64,000 bases of DNA from Formosa haliotis (GCF_001685485.1 NZ_BDEL01000001.1:3693501-3757500); one strand, 5' to 3'. Numbered from the stretch's first letter, positions 46,937-59,458 are shown. The notes: a model not told the origin generated them from the sequence alone. Numbers and translations: made by a program.

Positions 46937-48862
46937 ATGAAAAAGTTTTTAGTCGTTTTTGTAATGCTTTTAATGGTGAGTAGCCATGTCTTTGCTCAAA
47001 ATTATAAGACACATAAAGTAAAACAAAATGAAAAAATAGAGGATATTGCCAAAACGTATATGGTAACCGTTTACGATTTGTATGCTTTAAACCCTGATGC
47101 TAAAAACGGTTTAAAACCCAATATGGTTTTAATTATTCCGAAAACCGAAGTGCAAGCCGAATTGTCTACGGTTAAAGAACTTACTGGTTATAAACAACAT
47201 CGTGTAAAACGAAAGGAGACGCTTTACAGTATTTCTAAAGACTATAAAGTTACCGAAAATGAAATCAAGAAAGCTAACACGTTTTTATATTCTGAACCTT
47301 TAAGAAAAGGGACAAAAATTAGAATCCCAATTTACGACACGAAGCAAGTTTTAGAAGAGGTTGCGACTGTGGTAGATATGACTAAGCCTTATGTGGTTTT
47401 ACCAAAAGAAGGGAAATGGCGTGTAGCTTATAAATTTGGTTTAACAGTTGAAGATTTAGAAGCTTTAAATCCAGATATGGCTGAGGTTTTAAAAGTTGGA
47501 GATACTATTAAAGTACCTAATATTCCTGAAAGTAAAGAGAAAGCTGTAGACGAAAAATACGATTATTACGAGGTTCAACCAAAAGAAGGATTCTATCGTT
47601 TAAAAGTTAAATTAGGATTAGAAAAAGCAGAACTTGAAGCTTTAAACCCGCAATTAGTTGGGTCAGAATTAAAGGCCGGTATGGTATTGCGTGTACCTAA
47701 AAAAGTAGATGATGACGTAGCCGGAATGATTTCAGATGAAGCCTTAGTGGCTTCAAATTTAACGAAAAGACCATTTAATCGCGGTACAAAACACATTGCT
47801 GTTTTATTGCCTTTTAAATTGAATAACGTTTCTTTCGATTCTATTCAAGGCACAATGAATCATATTCGAAAAGATAATTATTTAAACATTTCTTTAGAAT
47901 TTCATTCGGGTGTATTAATGGCTTTAGATTCGTTAAAAAAGTTAGGCATTTCTGCTAAGGTAGATGTGTACGATACGCAAAATAAAACAAGTACGATTAG
48001 CGACCTGATTCGAAATCATAATTTTGAAGAATTAGATGCGGTTATTGGGCCATTAACTCAGACTAATGTAGAATACACAGCAGAAAGATTAAGTAGTTTA
48101 AATGTGCCTGTGGTGTCACCAATTACTAAAACGGTGAAATTAACTAGCAACACGTTTCAGTCTCGTGCTTCTGAGAGCTTATTAAAAAATAAGGTTATAA
48201 ATTATTTTAAAGAACGCGATAGTTTAACTAACACGATTTTAATTTTCGATTCGGAAAGCGAACCTCTTAATGCAAGTTTAAAGTCGGCTTTTCCCAGAGC
48301 ATCTGTAATTAGATCCCGAAAGGATAAAAAAGGTAAAGACGAACATTATATTTTGGTAGATGATATTACAAAACATTTAAAACCTGGAAAAAATGTTGTG
48401 TTTTTGGAAACTACAACAGCAGGTTTTGCCTCGAATGTTACGAGTATTTTAAATTCATTAAACACAGAAGATATTCAAATTATTTTAGCTACTACAGATA
48501 TGAACCGCGCGTTCGAAGGAAGCGAAGTTTCTAATCATCAGTTGTCTAATTTACGTTTTCATTTCGCGTCTATTTCAAAATCTTATGACGACGATTTAAA
48601 TAATGGTTTTGTTAAGGCTTATACCAAAGAGTATGGTTTAACGCCAAATAAAATTGCAGTTAGAGGTTTTGATGTTACGATGGATGTTGTGTTACGTTTG
48701 GTAACTTCTACAGATTTATATGCCTCTGCTAGCGATGCCCCATTAACCGAATATGTAGAAAATAAATTTGCTTATATAAAGAAATCTTTTGGCGGCTATT
48801 ATAACGATACAGTGTATTTATTGCAGTACGACGATTTAAAAGTTGTTGAAGTAAAAGACTAA
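46937..48862 (+). CDS. LysM-repeat protein with periplasmic-binding-like domain
   Basis: 641 residues with a signal peptide (ending SSHVFAQ). Up to four LysM-type repeats cover residues 23-265. The first two are clear (KTHKVKQNEKIEDIAKTYMV and KQHRVKRKETLYSISKDYKV), the last two weaker. They are followed from about residue 285 (TKHIAVLLPFKLNNVSFDS) by a type 1 periplasmic-binding fold as in branched-chain amino-acid receptors or LpoA. LysM binds peptidoglycan, so the protein likely sits on the wall in the periplasm. Its ligand is unknown. It lies 39 bases after guaA and 5 bases before the OsmC gene. Confidence 0.85.
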   Translation: MKKFLVVFVMLLMVSSHVFAQNYKTHKVKQNEKIEDIAKTYMVTVYDLYALNPDAKNGLKPNMVLIIPKTEVQAELSTVKELTGYKQHRVKRKETLYSISKDYKVTENEIKKANTFLYSEPLRKGTKIRIPIYDTKQVLEEVATVVDMTKPYVVLPKEGKWRVAYKFGLTVEDLEALNPDMAEVLKVGDTIKVPNIPESKEKAVDEKYDYYEVQPKEGFYRLKVKLGLEKAELEALNPQLVGSELKAGMVLRVPKKVDDDVAGMISDEALVASNLTKRPFNRGTKHIAVLLPFKLNNVSFDSIQGTMNHIRKDNYLNISLEFHSGVLMALDSLKKLGISAKVDVYDTQNKTSTISDLIRNHNFEELDAVIGPLTQTNVEYTAERLSSLNVPVVSPITKTVKLTSNTFQSRASESLLKNKVINYFKERDSLTNTILIFDSESEPLNASLKSAFPRASVIRSRKDKKGKDEHYILVDDITKHLKPGKNVVFLETTTAGFASNVTSILNSLNTEDIQIILATTDMNRAFEGSEVSNHQLSNLRFHFASISKSYDDDLNNGFVKAYTKEYGLTPNKIAVRGFDVTMDVVLRLVTSTDLYASASDAPLTEYVENKFAYIKKSFGGYYNDTVYLLQYDDLKVVEVKD

Positions 48863-48867
48863 ATATT

Positions 48868-49269
48868 ATGACATCTAAAGTGACTTACCTAGGTGGATTA
48901 CGCACCGAAAATTTGCATGTTAATTCAGGAAATACCTTTGTTACCGATGCACCAATAGACAATAATGGTAAAGGAGAAGCTTTTTCTCCTACAGATACAG
49001 TAGCCACAGGATTAGCTAATTGTATGATGACCATGATGGGCATTAAAGCAAGAGATTTAGGCGTGGCTCTAGAGGGCACAACAGCAGAAGTAACTAAAAC
49101 TATGGCGGCCGATCCTAGACGTATCTCTAAAATTGAAGTCGTATTTGATTTTCCCATTGAAGCAGATGCTAAAACGCGTAAAATTTTAGAACATACCGCA
49201 AATACCTGTCCGGTACATTATAGTCTGCATCCCGATATCGAGAAGATCATTACTTTTAATTGGAAGTAA
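48868..49269 (+). CDS. OsmC-family peroxidase-like protein
   Basis: 133 residues. The two redox cysteines are in TGLANCMMTMMG and TCPVHYSL, as in OsmC/Ohr proteins that reduce organic peroxides. Small cytoplasmic dimer by family. It follows the LysM gene after 5 bases. Its specific substrate is not determined. Confidence 0.88.
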   Translation: MTSKVTYLGGLRTENLHVNSGNTFVTDAPIDNNGKGEAFSPTDTVATGLANCMMTMMGIKARDLGVALEGTTAEVTKTMAADPRRISKIEVVFDFPIEADAKTRKILEHTANTCPVHYSLHPDIEKIITFNWK

Positions 49270-49306
49270 TTTTTTATCGTATTAAAAATTTTAAACGTTT
49301 TATTTT

Positions 49307-49549
49307 ATGGATCAGCTTAATGGCGAAATTTTAATTGAGTTGGCCTATACTAAAATGCCATTTGGTAAATATAAAGATCGATTTTTAATAGATTTACCAG
49401 AGTATTATGTGGTTTGGTATAATAGCAAAGGATTTCCGAAAGGGAAATTGGGCGACCAGCTACGTATGGTTTACGAGTTAAAACTAAACGGTTTAGAAGA
49501 TTTAATTCGAAATATAAAGAAGAAGTATCCTAAGCCATCCAAAAAATAA
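49307..49549 (+). CDS. DUF3820 family protein
   Basis: 80 residues. The motif MPFGKYKDRFLIDLPEYYVVWYNSKGFPKGKLGDQL is the DUF3820 signature (short protein with the G-K-Y-K-x-x-x-x-x-D-L-P pattern). Cytoplasmic, function unknown. It follows the OsmC gene by 37 bases and precedes a terminator, so it is probably the last gene of the guaA-LysM-OsmC unit. Confidence 0.8.
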   Translation: MDQLNGEILIELAYTKMPFGKYKDRFLIDLPEYYVVWYNSKGFPKGKLGDQLRMVYELKLNGLEDLIRNIKKKYPKPSKK

Positions 49550-49556
49550 AATTAAG

Positions 49557-49588
49557 AAAAGCGTTGAAAATTACTTCAGCGCTTTTTT
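49557..49588 (+). terminator. Rho-independent terminator
   Basis: AAAAGCGTTGAA and TTCAGCGCTTTT with one G-U pair, then T. Confidence 0.85.
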
Positions 49589-49775
49589 TATAGGCTGAAT
49601 TCTCAAGGAGTCGAAGTGTGCTGTCCAATGGTATTCAGCTTAAAAAGCAGAATAAAAACCTTCTTCAAATAAATACCTTCTATATTAAAAAATCAACAAT
49701 ATTTAGTCAGAGTGTTGAACTTCAGTGAAATATATTATATAGATGTCAAAAAAAACAGTATTTTAGAAACTATAT

Positions 49776-51557
49776 ATGGAAGACTTTCACTTAAACATAC
49801 TAAATCTTTTGGCAGTTCTGTCTGCGGCGTGGGTAGGAGGAGTTGCTGCTCGACGTTTGGGATATCCTGCTATACTTGGTGAGCTGGTAATAGGTATTCT
49901 TTTAGGACCCGGCTTATTGGGGATCTTGGAGCTTACGGTAACTATAAAAGTACTTTCCGAAGTTGGGATTCTGTTATTAATGGTTTATATCGGTATCGAA
50001 ATAGACTTTAAAGATTTAAAGAAAGCATCATGGCCTGGGTTTTTAGCCTCTATAGGAGGATTTGTAGTACCCTTTGTTTTAGGATACTATTCTACCATAT
50101 TTTTTGGAGGAGATGCCATGGCAGGTATGTTTGTGGGAATGGCTGTGGGAGTTACATCTTTAGCTACCAAAAGTCGGATTTTGGTCGATTTAAAACTATT
50201 AAATACTAGAATAGCTTATGTGCTCATGGCAGGTGCTTTAATCTCGGACACCTTAGCGCTTTTAATTTTTGCAGGTATTTTAAGTGCGGCAGCAATGGGC
50301 GAGTTCGATGCTTCAGGACTTTTAATTGTAGCTTTAAAGGCTATCGCTTTCTTTGCAGTAACCATTGCAATAGGCTTATTTGTATTGCCTAGAGTCGGGG
50401 CGTATCTTTCAAAATTTAAATCGGCGAACAGTACTTTTTTCTTTACGATTATAATAATTGTAGCTTTAGCTTATGCCGAACTTGCAGAGTTAGCTGGAAT
50501 GCATAGTATTTTAGGTGCTTTTATGGCAGGTTTATTTATAAAAGATAATTTGTTTCCTAAAAAGATTTCTAAAGAGCTACACAAAGCATTTTACGATGTA
50601 TCTATAGGGTTTATGGCTCCTATCTTTTTTGTGTCTGCTGGATTTATGGTAAATCTTAATGTGTTTCAAACTGATTTGCCGATGTTGTTAACCATAATTT
50701 TTATGGCGATAATTGGTAAAATTATTGGAGCAGCATTATTTTACTTGCCAACAGGATTGGGATGGAGAGAAGGAGTTACTGTAGGGGCGGGAATGAATGG
50801 TCGTGGTGCCGTAGAAATCATTATTGCAGGAATTGGTTTAGAAATGGGAATTATCGATCAGAAAATATTTTCCATATTGGTGTTTATGGCTATTTTAACC
50901 ACTATGACGGTGCCTTTCTTACTAAAATGGTGTACAGATTGGCTAAGACGACGCAACGAATTAGTAATGATGAATAAACGTGAGGGTATTCTAATTTTAG
51001 GAGTTAACCCCATAAGTTTATTGATTGCTGATTATTTTAAAGCACATACTAAGGTTGCTTTTATAGATGCAAATCAGGATATTGTTTTAGAAACACAAGA
51101 AAAAGGGTATACGTGTTATCAAGGAAATGCCTTAGAAGAAGATACGTTAAAAGAAGTCCAAACTCAAGTGGTAGATACTTTTATTGCTGCCACTGCAAAT
51201 ACAGAAGTTAATATTTTGGCAGCTCAGCTTGCAACGGAAACTTTTCAGGTGCCAAATACCCACGTTATATTGTCAAAAAGTAATTATATAGCAGGAATCG
51301 ATATTTTAGAAATGAGTAATACTTCAAGTTTATTTGCTTCAGGAATTGATTTAAATCATTGGTTTACTAAAATTAGTAACGCAGATTATAGCGAAGAAAC
51401 GGAAACTGTCACTGAAGCAACCAATAGCCGAACATGGATGAAAAACCACAAAAGTGAGGTCTTACCTTTAATAATAAAAAATACCAATGGAAACTTCCGC
51501 TTATTTCATTTTGGAGAAACTATAGAGGCTAATGAAGAAGTCCTTTTCTTAAACTAA
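49776..51557 (+). CDS. Cation/proton antiporter of the KefB/CPA2 type
   Basis: 593 residues. Residues 1-390 form about 12 membrane segments of the Na+/H+ exchanger fold, including LGELVIGILLGPGLLGI, VTSLATKSRIL and GMNGRGAVEIIIAGIGLEMGII. From about residue 405 a cytoplasmic Rossmann-like TrkA-N domain (EGILILGVNPISLLIADYFKAH) follows, and it looks like the regulatory part of Kef systems. It exchanges Na+ or K+ for protons at the inner membrane. It is monocistronic, between a terminator and the pyrG promoter region. Confidence 0.88.
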   Translation: MEDFHLNILNLLAVLSAAWVGGVAARRLGYPAILGELVIGILLGPGLLGILELTVTIKVLSEVGILLLMVYIGIEIDFKDLKKASWPGFLASIGGFVVPFVLGYYSTIFFGGDAMAGMFVGMAVGVTSLATKSRILVDLKLLNTRIAYVLMAGALISDTLALLIFAGILSAAAMGEFDASGLLIVALKAIAFFAVTIAIGLFVLPRVGAYLSKFKSANSTFFFTIIIIVALAYAELAELAGMHSILGAFMAGLFIKDNLFPKKISKELHKAFYDVSIGFMAPIFFVSAGFMVNLNVFQTDLPMLLTIIFMAIIGKIIGAALFYLPTGLGWREGVTVGAGMNGRGAVEIIIAGIGLEMGIIDQKIFSILVFMAILTTMTVPFLLKWCTDWLRRRNELVMMNKREGILILGVNPISLLIADYFKAHTKVAFIDANQDIVLETQEKGYTCYQGNALEEDTLKEVQTQVVDTFIAATANTEVNILAAQLATETFQVPNTHVILSKSNYIAGIDILEMSNTSSLFASGIDLNHWFTKISNADYSEETETVTEATNSRTWMKNHKSEVLPLIIKNTNGNFRLFHFGETIEANEEVLFLN

Positions 51558-53496
<1,939 letters not shown>

Positions 53497-53607
53497 TGCC
53501 ACATTGTCAAAACTCAAAAGTGGTCACCTTTTTGAGTAAGATATTCATACCCAGAAATGTGTCGTTAATAGACGATACATTTCTATTTATACTTAGAATG
53601 TAATTAC

Positions 53608-55508
53608 ATGGAACAAAAGAAATTAGACCTTAATTCGGTTATAGGATTTATCCTGATCTTTGGAATTTTAATGTTTATGCTTTGGCAAAATCAGCCAACT
53701 CCAGAAGAGTTAGAAGCTCAGGAAAAAGCAAAACAAGAACAAGTTGAAGCTGAGAAAAAAGAAAAAGCATCTCATGAAACACTAGAAACTTCAACAGAAG
53801 ATTATTCTATTACATCGGCATCAGATTCGTTACAACTAGCTGGATTAAAGAATAAATTAGGAGCCTTCTCCTATTCGTCTACTTTACCAACTGCAAAAGA
53901 TGCCGAGACAGAAGTACAAACAGAATTATTCGATTTAAAATTTAGTAACAAAGGAGGATACCTTTCTGAAGTACGTCTTAGAAAATTCGATAATTTCGAT
54001 TCGCTTCCAGTTTACCTTATAAAAGATAACAGCGCCGTTTTTAATATCAATTTCGGAACAACAGACAGCCGTGTATTAAATACAAAAGATTTATTTTTTG
54101 AGCCTACCATTAGTAAAAATGGAGAAAACACCGTAGTTTCTATGAAACTTAAGGTGTCGGAATCTAAATATTTAGAATACCGTTACGAGCTGAAACCAGA
54201 TAATTATATGATGGATTTCACTGTGCGTTCTCAAGGTTTAAGCGATGTTATTAATAGCTCGCAAGATGTAAACCTGAATTGGAAACAAAAATGTATCGTG
54301 GCGATAAGAGTGTAGAATACGAAAATCGTTATACGCGTTTAACGTATCAGCACGATGGCGGTAAAATCAGTAAATTAAGTCCAACAAGTAATGATGATGA
54401 TGTTGAAGAGGATGTTACCTGGTTATCGTACAGACAACATTTTTTTAGTTCTATTTTAGTAACCGAAAAGCCTTTTAAAACAGTCGATTTATATTCTGAA
54501 AACTTGTTAGAAAAGGGCGATGATGATGCTGTATTTACAAAAGAGTATACGTCTAAAATTCCGTTAGAATTACAAGGGGGAGAACTTAATGCACCTTTAA
54601 AATTCTATTTCGGACCTACCGATAATAAAGTTTTAAAACAATATGCTTATAATTTAGAAGATAGTATTCCTTTTGGATGGGGTATTTTTGGATGGATAAA
54701 CCGTTACGTATTTGTACCTGTTTTTGCATTCTTAGCAAGTTTCCTTCCTTACGGAGTTGCTATTATTGTAATGACTATTTTAGTGAGAATTGTAATGTCT
54801 CCAGTTACTTACAAATCTTATTTATCTCAGGCGAAAATGAAAATTCTTAAGCCAGAAATAAACGAAATCAACGAGAAGTATAAAGATAACGCCATGAAAA
54901 AGCAACAAGCTACCATGGCATTGTATAGCAAAGCAGGCGCGAGCCCGATGGCGGGATGTTTGCCAGGATTATTACAAATTCCGGTGTTCTATGCCTTATT
55001 CCAATTTTTCCCGTCGGCCTTCGATTTAAGACACAAAAGTTTCCTTTGGGCAGAAGATTTATCGTCTTACGATACGATTGCAGAATTACCTTTTAAGATT
55101 CCATTCTATGGCGATCATATTAGTTTGTTCCCAATTTTAGCTTCGGTTGCTATTTTCTTTTATATGAAAATGACTACAGGACAACAAGTAGCATCTCAGC
55201 CAACGCAAGAAGGGATGCCAGATATGGGGAAAATGATGAAATACATGATTTATTTTTCACCAATCATGATGTTAATTTTCTTTAACAACTATGCTTCTGG
55301 TTTAAGTTTGTATTATTTCGTTTCTAACTTAATTACTATTGGTATCATGTTAGTGATAAAGAACTTCATTATCGATGAAGATAAAATTCATGCAAAGATT
55401 CAGGAGAATAAAAAGAGGCCTAAAAAGGAGAGTCGTTTTCAGAAGAAAATGAAAGACATGATGGAGCAGGCAGAGCTACAAAAACAAAATCAAAACCGTA
55501 AAAAATAA
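53608..55508 (+). CDS. yidC: Membrane protein insertase YidC, one frameshift
   Basis: The first frame (from 53608) has an N-terminal membrane anchor (VIGFILIFGILMFMLWQNQ) and the periplasmic beta domain. It ends at 54315 just after NLNWKQKCIVAIRV. The second frame carries MYRGDKSVEYENRYTRLTY and the C-terminal insertase core (VPVFAFLASFLPYGVAIIVM to FFNNYASGLSLYYFVSNLI). One A is missing in the A-rich stretch 54283-54291 (AAACAAAAA). Restoring it gives NWKTKMYRG or NWKQKMYRG and 633 residues, as expected for the family. YidC inserts membrane proteins with or without Sec and is essential, so the break is almost surely a sequencing or assembly error. A hairpin terminator follows the stop. Confidence 0.93.
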
Positions 55509-55511
55509 TTT

Positions 55512-55538
55512 AAAGCTGCCATTTTTGGCAGCTTTTTT
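55512..55538 (+). terminator. Rho-independent terminator of yidC
   Basis: AAAGCTGCCA and TGGCAGCTTT with a short loop, then T. Confidence 0.9.
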
Positions 55539-55574
55539 GTTACTTTAAATTGTTTAAGCATACATTATTTACTT

Positions 55575-56273
55575 ATGAAAAATATAATCACATTTGTATT
55601 ACTCAGTTTTGTAGGAAGCGTAATGGCGCAAAGCATAAACCAATTAGATGCCAACGGAAAACGAGATGGCGTTTGGAAAAAGAATTTCGACAACACCAAA
55701 ATTTTGCGTTACGAGGGTCAATTTGAACACGGTAAAGAAGTTGGTATGTTTAAATTCTATAAAAAAACAGGAAACAAATCGGTGTTATCGGCTGTTAAAG
55801 AGTTTAATGCACAATCAACTATTGCCGATGTTCAGTTTTTATCCTCTACAGGAAAAGTAATCAGTAAAGGTAAAATGAACGGAAAATTATATGTGGGCGA
55901 TTGGATTTATTACCACAAAAACTCCGATAAAATCATGATTACAGAACATTATAACGACCAAGGAAAATTAGATGGCGAACGTTTAGTGTACTATGATAAT
56001 GGTAAAATAGCAGAACGTGCATTTTATAAAAATGGATTACAAGAAGGAAAATCGACTTGGTATTCAGAAAAGGAAATTCCGCTTAAAGAGTTTAATTATA
56101 AAAACGATGTGTTGCAAGGCATGTCGAAATATTACGACTTAGAAGGAAATTTAATTGCTGAAGGCGCTTATAAAAAAGGAAAAAAAGACGGTATTTGGAA
56201 ATATTATAAAGATGGTAAATTAGACGATGAAAAAGATTTTACCAATTATAGTAAAAACCCTGCAAAACAGTAG
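55575..56273 (+). CDS. MORN-repeat / YwqK-family secreted protein
   Basis: 232 residues with a signal peptide (ending SVMAQS). It has several MORN-like repeats (for example DGVWKKNF, GDWIYYHKN, GERLVYYDNGKIAERAFYKNGLQEGKSTWY, DGIWKYYKDGK). This is the family often named YwqK antitoxin-like, although that name need not reflect function. Probably periplasmic or outer-membrane associated, perhaps in scaffolding. It has no toxin partner nearby. Confidence 0.82.
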   Translation: MKNIITFVLLSFVGSVMAQSINQLDANGKRDGVWKKNFDNTKILRYEGQFEHGKEVGMFKFYKKTGNKSVLSAVKEFNAQSTIADVQFLSSTGKVISKGKMNGKLYVGDWIYYHKNSDKIMITEHYNDQGKLDGERLVYYDNGKIAERAFYKNGLQEGKSTWYSEKEIPLKEFNYKNDVLQGMSKYYDLEGNLIAEGAYKKGKKDGIWKYYKDGKLDDEKDFTNYSKNPAKQ

Positions 56274-56284
56274 TATTTTTTTGA

Positions 56285-56446
56285 TTGTATCGTATAAGAT
56301 TATTGGGTAGACAAAAGCTTACCCGTCTTCTTGAAATCATTTCTACGGCTCATCATAAAGTATGTTTAGATTTAAAAGATGGGATACCGAAAAGTGAATC
56401 AGAAAAAGAGATGTACAAAAAAATAGGTCTTAGCTTTTTGCCTTAG
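56285..56446 (+). CDS. Possible small protein or gene remnant
   Basis: A 53-residue frame from a TTG at 56285, ending TAG at 56444-56446, between the MORN gene and mnmA. Its C-terminal part (LLEIISTAHHKVCLDLKDGIPKSESEKEMYKKIGLSFLP) looks protein-like, with a charged middle and no low-complexity bias. No start is convincing, so it may be the end of a decayed gene. I do not recognise it. Confidence 0.35.
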   Translation: MYRIRLLGRQKLTRLLEIISTAHHKVCLDLKDGIPKSESEKEMYKKIGLSFLP

Positions 56447-56467
56447 TACACATATAAAATTTAAAAA

Positions 56468-57655
56468 ATGAAACGAGTAATTGTTGGACTTTCGGGAGGT
56501 GTCGATTCTAGTGTAGCTGCATATGTTTTACAGCAACAAGGGTACGAAGTGATTGGACTTTTTATGAAAAATTGGCACGATGACTCTGTAACGATTTCCG
56601 ATGAATGTCCGTGGTTAGACGATAGTAACGATGCCATGTCGGTTGCCGAAAAATTAGGCATTCCTTTTCAAACTGTCGATTTAAGCGAGCAGTATAAAGA
56701 ACGTATTGTAGACTATATGTTTAAAGAATACGAGAATGGCCGTACGCCAAACCCAGATGTGCTTTGTAATCGTGAAATAAAATTCGATGTGTTTATGAAG
56801 ATTGCCTTAGACCTAGGTGCAGATTATGTCGCTACTGGGCATTATTGCAGAAAAGGTATTCTTAACGAAGGCGAAAATGAAACCTACCAATTACTGGCAG
56901 GCGTGGATGGAAATAAAGATCAATCGTATTTTTTATGCCAGTTGTCGCAAGATCAATTAGCAAAAGCTTTATTCCCAATAGGGGAATTAACAAAACCAGA
57001 AGTACGTAAAATTGCTTCAGAATTAGATTTAATTACTGCCGAAAAGAAAGACTCTCAAGGCTTGTGTTTTATCGGGAAAGTGCGATTACCAGAATTTCTT
57101 CAACAAAAATTAAAACCTAAAGCAGGTGTTATTGTAGAGATCGAAAAATCAAGTCCGTTATATGCTACTAAACAGGAAAACTTTAATTCTAAATTAGAAG
57201 AACTACAGTTTTTAACAACAAAAACCAACTATGCGGTTACCGATGGTACAGTTGTAGGAAAGCACCAAGGAGCTCATTATTTTACTAAAGGTCAGCGTAA
57301 AGGTTTGGGCGTTGGCGGTAAAGTAGAACCTTTATTTGTAATTGATACCGATGTAGATGAAAACGTAATTTATACCGGACAAGGGCATGAACATCCTGGT
57401 TTATTAAAAACAGCTTTATTTGTAAAAGAAGACGAAATTCATTGGATTCGGGAGGATTTAGCCTTGAAAACAGACGAAACGATGTCTGTATTGGCTCGTA
57501 TTCGTTATAGACAACCTCTCCAAAATGCCACTTTATACAAAGTAGATGGCGGATTGTTTGTTGAATTTGAAGCGCCACAATCGGCTATAACAGAAGGCCA
57601 ATTTGTAGCGTGGTATCATGGCGACGAATTATTAGGTTCGGGAGTTATTTCTTAA
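56468..57655 (+). CDS. mnmA: tRNA-specific 2-thiouridylase MnmA
   Basis: 395 residues. P-loop [16 protein letters not shown] at residues 8-23, catalytic Cys100 in [12 protein letters not shown] and Cys200 in DSQGLCFIG. The C-terminal beta-barrel part ([20 protein letters not shown]) is normal. It thiolates uridine 34 of Lys, Glu and Gln tRNAs using ATP and a sulfur relay. Complete. It probably has its own promoter in the 194 bases after the MORN gene. Confidence 0.97.
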   Translation: MKRVIVGLSGGVDSSVAAYVLQQQGYEVIGLFMKNWHDDSVTISDECPWLDDSNDAMSVAEKLGIPFQTVDLSEQYKERIVDYMFKEYENGRTPNPDVLCNREIKFDVFMKIALDLGADYVATGHYCRKGILNEGENETYQLLAGVDGNKDQSYFLCQLSQDQLAKALFPIGELTKPEVRKIASELDLITAEKKDSQGLCFIGKVRLPEFLQQKLKPKAGVIVEIEKSSPLYATKQENFNSKLEELQFLTTKTNYAVTDGTVVGKHQGAHYFTKGQRKGLGVGGKVEPLFVIDTDVDENVIYTGQGHEHPGLLKTALFVKEDEIHWIREDLALKTDETMSVLARIRYRQPLQNATLYKVDGGLFVEFEAPQSAITEGQFVAWYHGDELLGSGVIS

Positions 57656-57841
57656 CTTGTAGAGGTATTACCAAATACAAATCAAACAAAGCCATATAAA
57701 TAGTTGATTTTCTGCTTACTGTTCATATAAATGTATACAAGAAGTTAGGCTATACTTAAATTATTAAATTGATTTCTTCAAAAGGATAGTCAATTTATTA
57801 ATGGCTAATGTTAAAATGTAATGGGTATAAAACAAGTGCGT

Positions 57842-59458
57842 ATGAGCTCAAAACTACTATTATTTTTATGCTTAATTTTCGGACTACAATGGCAGATGTT
57901 CTCTCAAGAAGATGCTTGGGTGTATTTCTCCGATAAGCAAAATGTTGCCACATCATTAGAAAATCCTACGACTATCTTAAGTCAGAAAGCGGTAGACAGA
58001 AAAGCTCGTTTCGGGATTCCGATAGACGAACGCGATGTGCCGGTAAATGAAGCTTATATTACACAGCTAAAACAACAAGACGGGATTCTTGTATTGGCAA
58101 AATCGAAATGGTTTAATGCAGTTCATGTTCGTGGAAGCCAAACCGCAATAAAAGACTTGGAAGAGTTTTCATTTGTTTCAGAGATTAGTTTTGCCGATAA
58201 AAATTTAAATACCACTTCCCGTGTTAATCGGGAGTCTTTCTCAGAACTTGCTTCGAAATCAGATTTTGTATACGGTAGTGCTTCAAATCAGGTAGAAATG
58301 ATTCAGATTAATACACTTCATGAACAAAATTTTACCGGTACAGGTTTAACCATAGCCGTTTTAGATTCGGGGTTTCCCAATGTAAATACGGTTGGTGCAT
58401 TTCAATATTTAATAGAAAATAATAAGCTACTTGGTAGCTATAATTTTTTAGAGAGACACGTTAATGTTTACGATGAAAATGAAGGAGAACATGGTACATG
58501 GGTGTTGAGTACCATGGCAGGATATATAGAAAATGAATATGTTGGTACAGCACCAGATGCTTCATACTATTTATTTATGACAGAAAATGGAATTAGCGAA
58601 AACCCAGTAGAGGAAAGCCTTTGGGTGGAAGCGGCCGAACGTGCTGATAGTTTAGGGGTCGATATAATTAATTCGTCTCTGGGCTATAAATATTACGATA
58701 ATCCGAATTACAGTTACCAACATTCCGATTTAGATGGGAAGACAGCCTATGTTACTAAAGGGGCGGCTATAGCTTCAGAAAAGGGCATTTTAGTGGTGAC
58801 TTCTGCAGGGAATTCTGATACAGATGGGGTAGGCGCTCCAGCAGATGCTGAAGGTGTTTTTTCGATAGGGGCAGTAGATGCAAATGGAAATTACGCTTAT
58901 TTTAGTTCGCAAGGATCGGACATCCAGCCATCGCTAAAACCAGATGTTTCTGCACAAGGTCTAGGTACTGCGGTTGTAAGTAAAACCAATACCATACAGA
59001 AATTAAACGGCACCTCTTTTAGTTCACCTATTATGGCAGGTGCAATGGCTTGTTTATGGCAAGCTTTTCCAGATTTAACGAATTTAGAACTTATGGAATT
59101 GGTTCGGGCAGCTGGCTCGCAATATAGAACTCCAGATAATCTATTAGGTTATGGTATTCCAAATTTTGCTACGGCCTTAGAAAATGGAAATTTAACTGTT
59201 GGAAATCATACCAAAGATTTGCAGGTAGTGGTTTATCCGAATCCTACATCTCAAAATCTATATTTTAAAACGACTTCAGAAACGCCAGAAATAACGGTTT
59301 CTGTGTTCGATGTTTTAGGACATTTGGTTTTAGAAAAAACCATGAGTAATCAACACGTTCTAGATGTTTCAACCTTAGAAGAAGGCATGTATATGCTGAG
59401 AATTACAAGTTTGAATCGTAGCCTAACTAAAAAAATTATTAAGCTTCATGGAAAATAG
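57842..59458 (+). CDS. Secreted S8 (subtilisin-like) serine protease with T9SS domain
   Basis: 538 residues from ATG 57842; an earlier ATG at 57821 adds seven residues. The signal peptide ends near LQWQMFSQ and a pro-region follows. Catalytic residues: Asp175 in IAVLDSGFPN, His217 in GEHGTWVL, Asn324 in TSAGNSD and Ser392 in NGTSFSSPIMAG. The last 80 residues (VVYPNPTSQNLYFKTTS to LRITSLNRSLTKKIIKLHGK) are a T9SS sorting domain, so the enzyme is exported to the surface or medium. It overlaps the next gene by 11 bases. Confidence 0.92.
   Translation: MSSKLLLFLCLIFGLQWQMFSQEDAWVYFSDKQNVATSLENPTTILSQKAVDRKARFGIPIDERDVPVNEAYITQLKQQDGILVLAKSKWFNAVHVRGSQTAIKDLEEFSFVSEISFADKNLNTTSRVNRESFSELASKSDFVYGSASNQVEMIQINTLHEQNFTGTGLTIAVLDSGFPNVNTVGAFQYLIENNKLLGSYNFLERHVNVYDENEGEHGTWVLSTMAGYIENEYVGTAPDASYYLFMTENGISENPVEESLWVEAAERADSLGVDIINSSLGYKYYDNPNYSYQHSDLDGKTAYVTKGAAIASEKGILVVTSAGNSDTDGVGAPADAEGVFSIGAVDANGNYAYFSSQGSDIQPSLKPDVSAQGLGTAVVSKTNTIQKLNGTSFSSPIMAGAMACLWQAFPDLTNLELMELVRAAGSQYRTPDNLLGYGIPNFATALENGNLTVGNHTKDLQVVVYPNPTSQNLYFKTTSETPEITVSVFDVLGHLVLEKTMSNQHVLDVSTLEEGMYMLRITSLNRSLTKKIIKLHGK

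Noticed and set aside
55575-56273. A toxin-antitoxin pair built on the YwqK-like protein
   Set aside because: The protein carries a signal peptide, and no toxin-like gene lies beside it.
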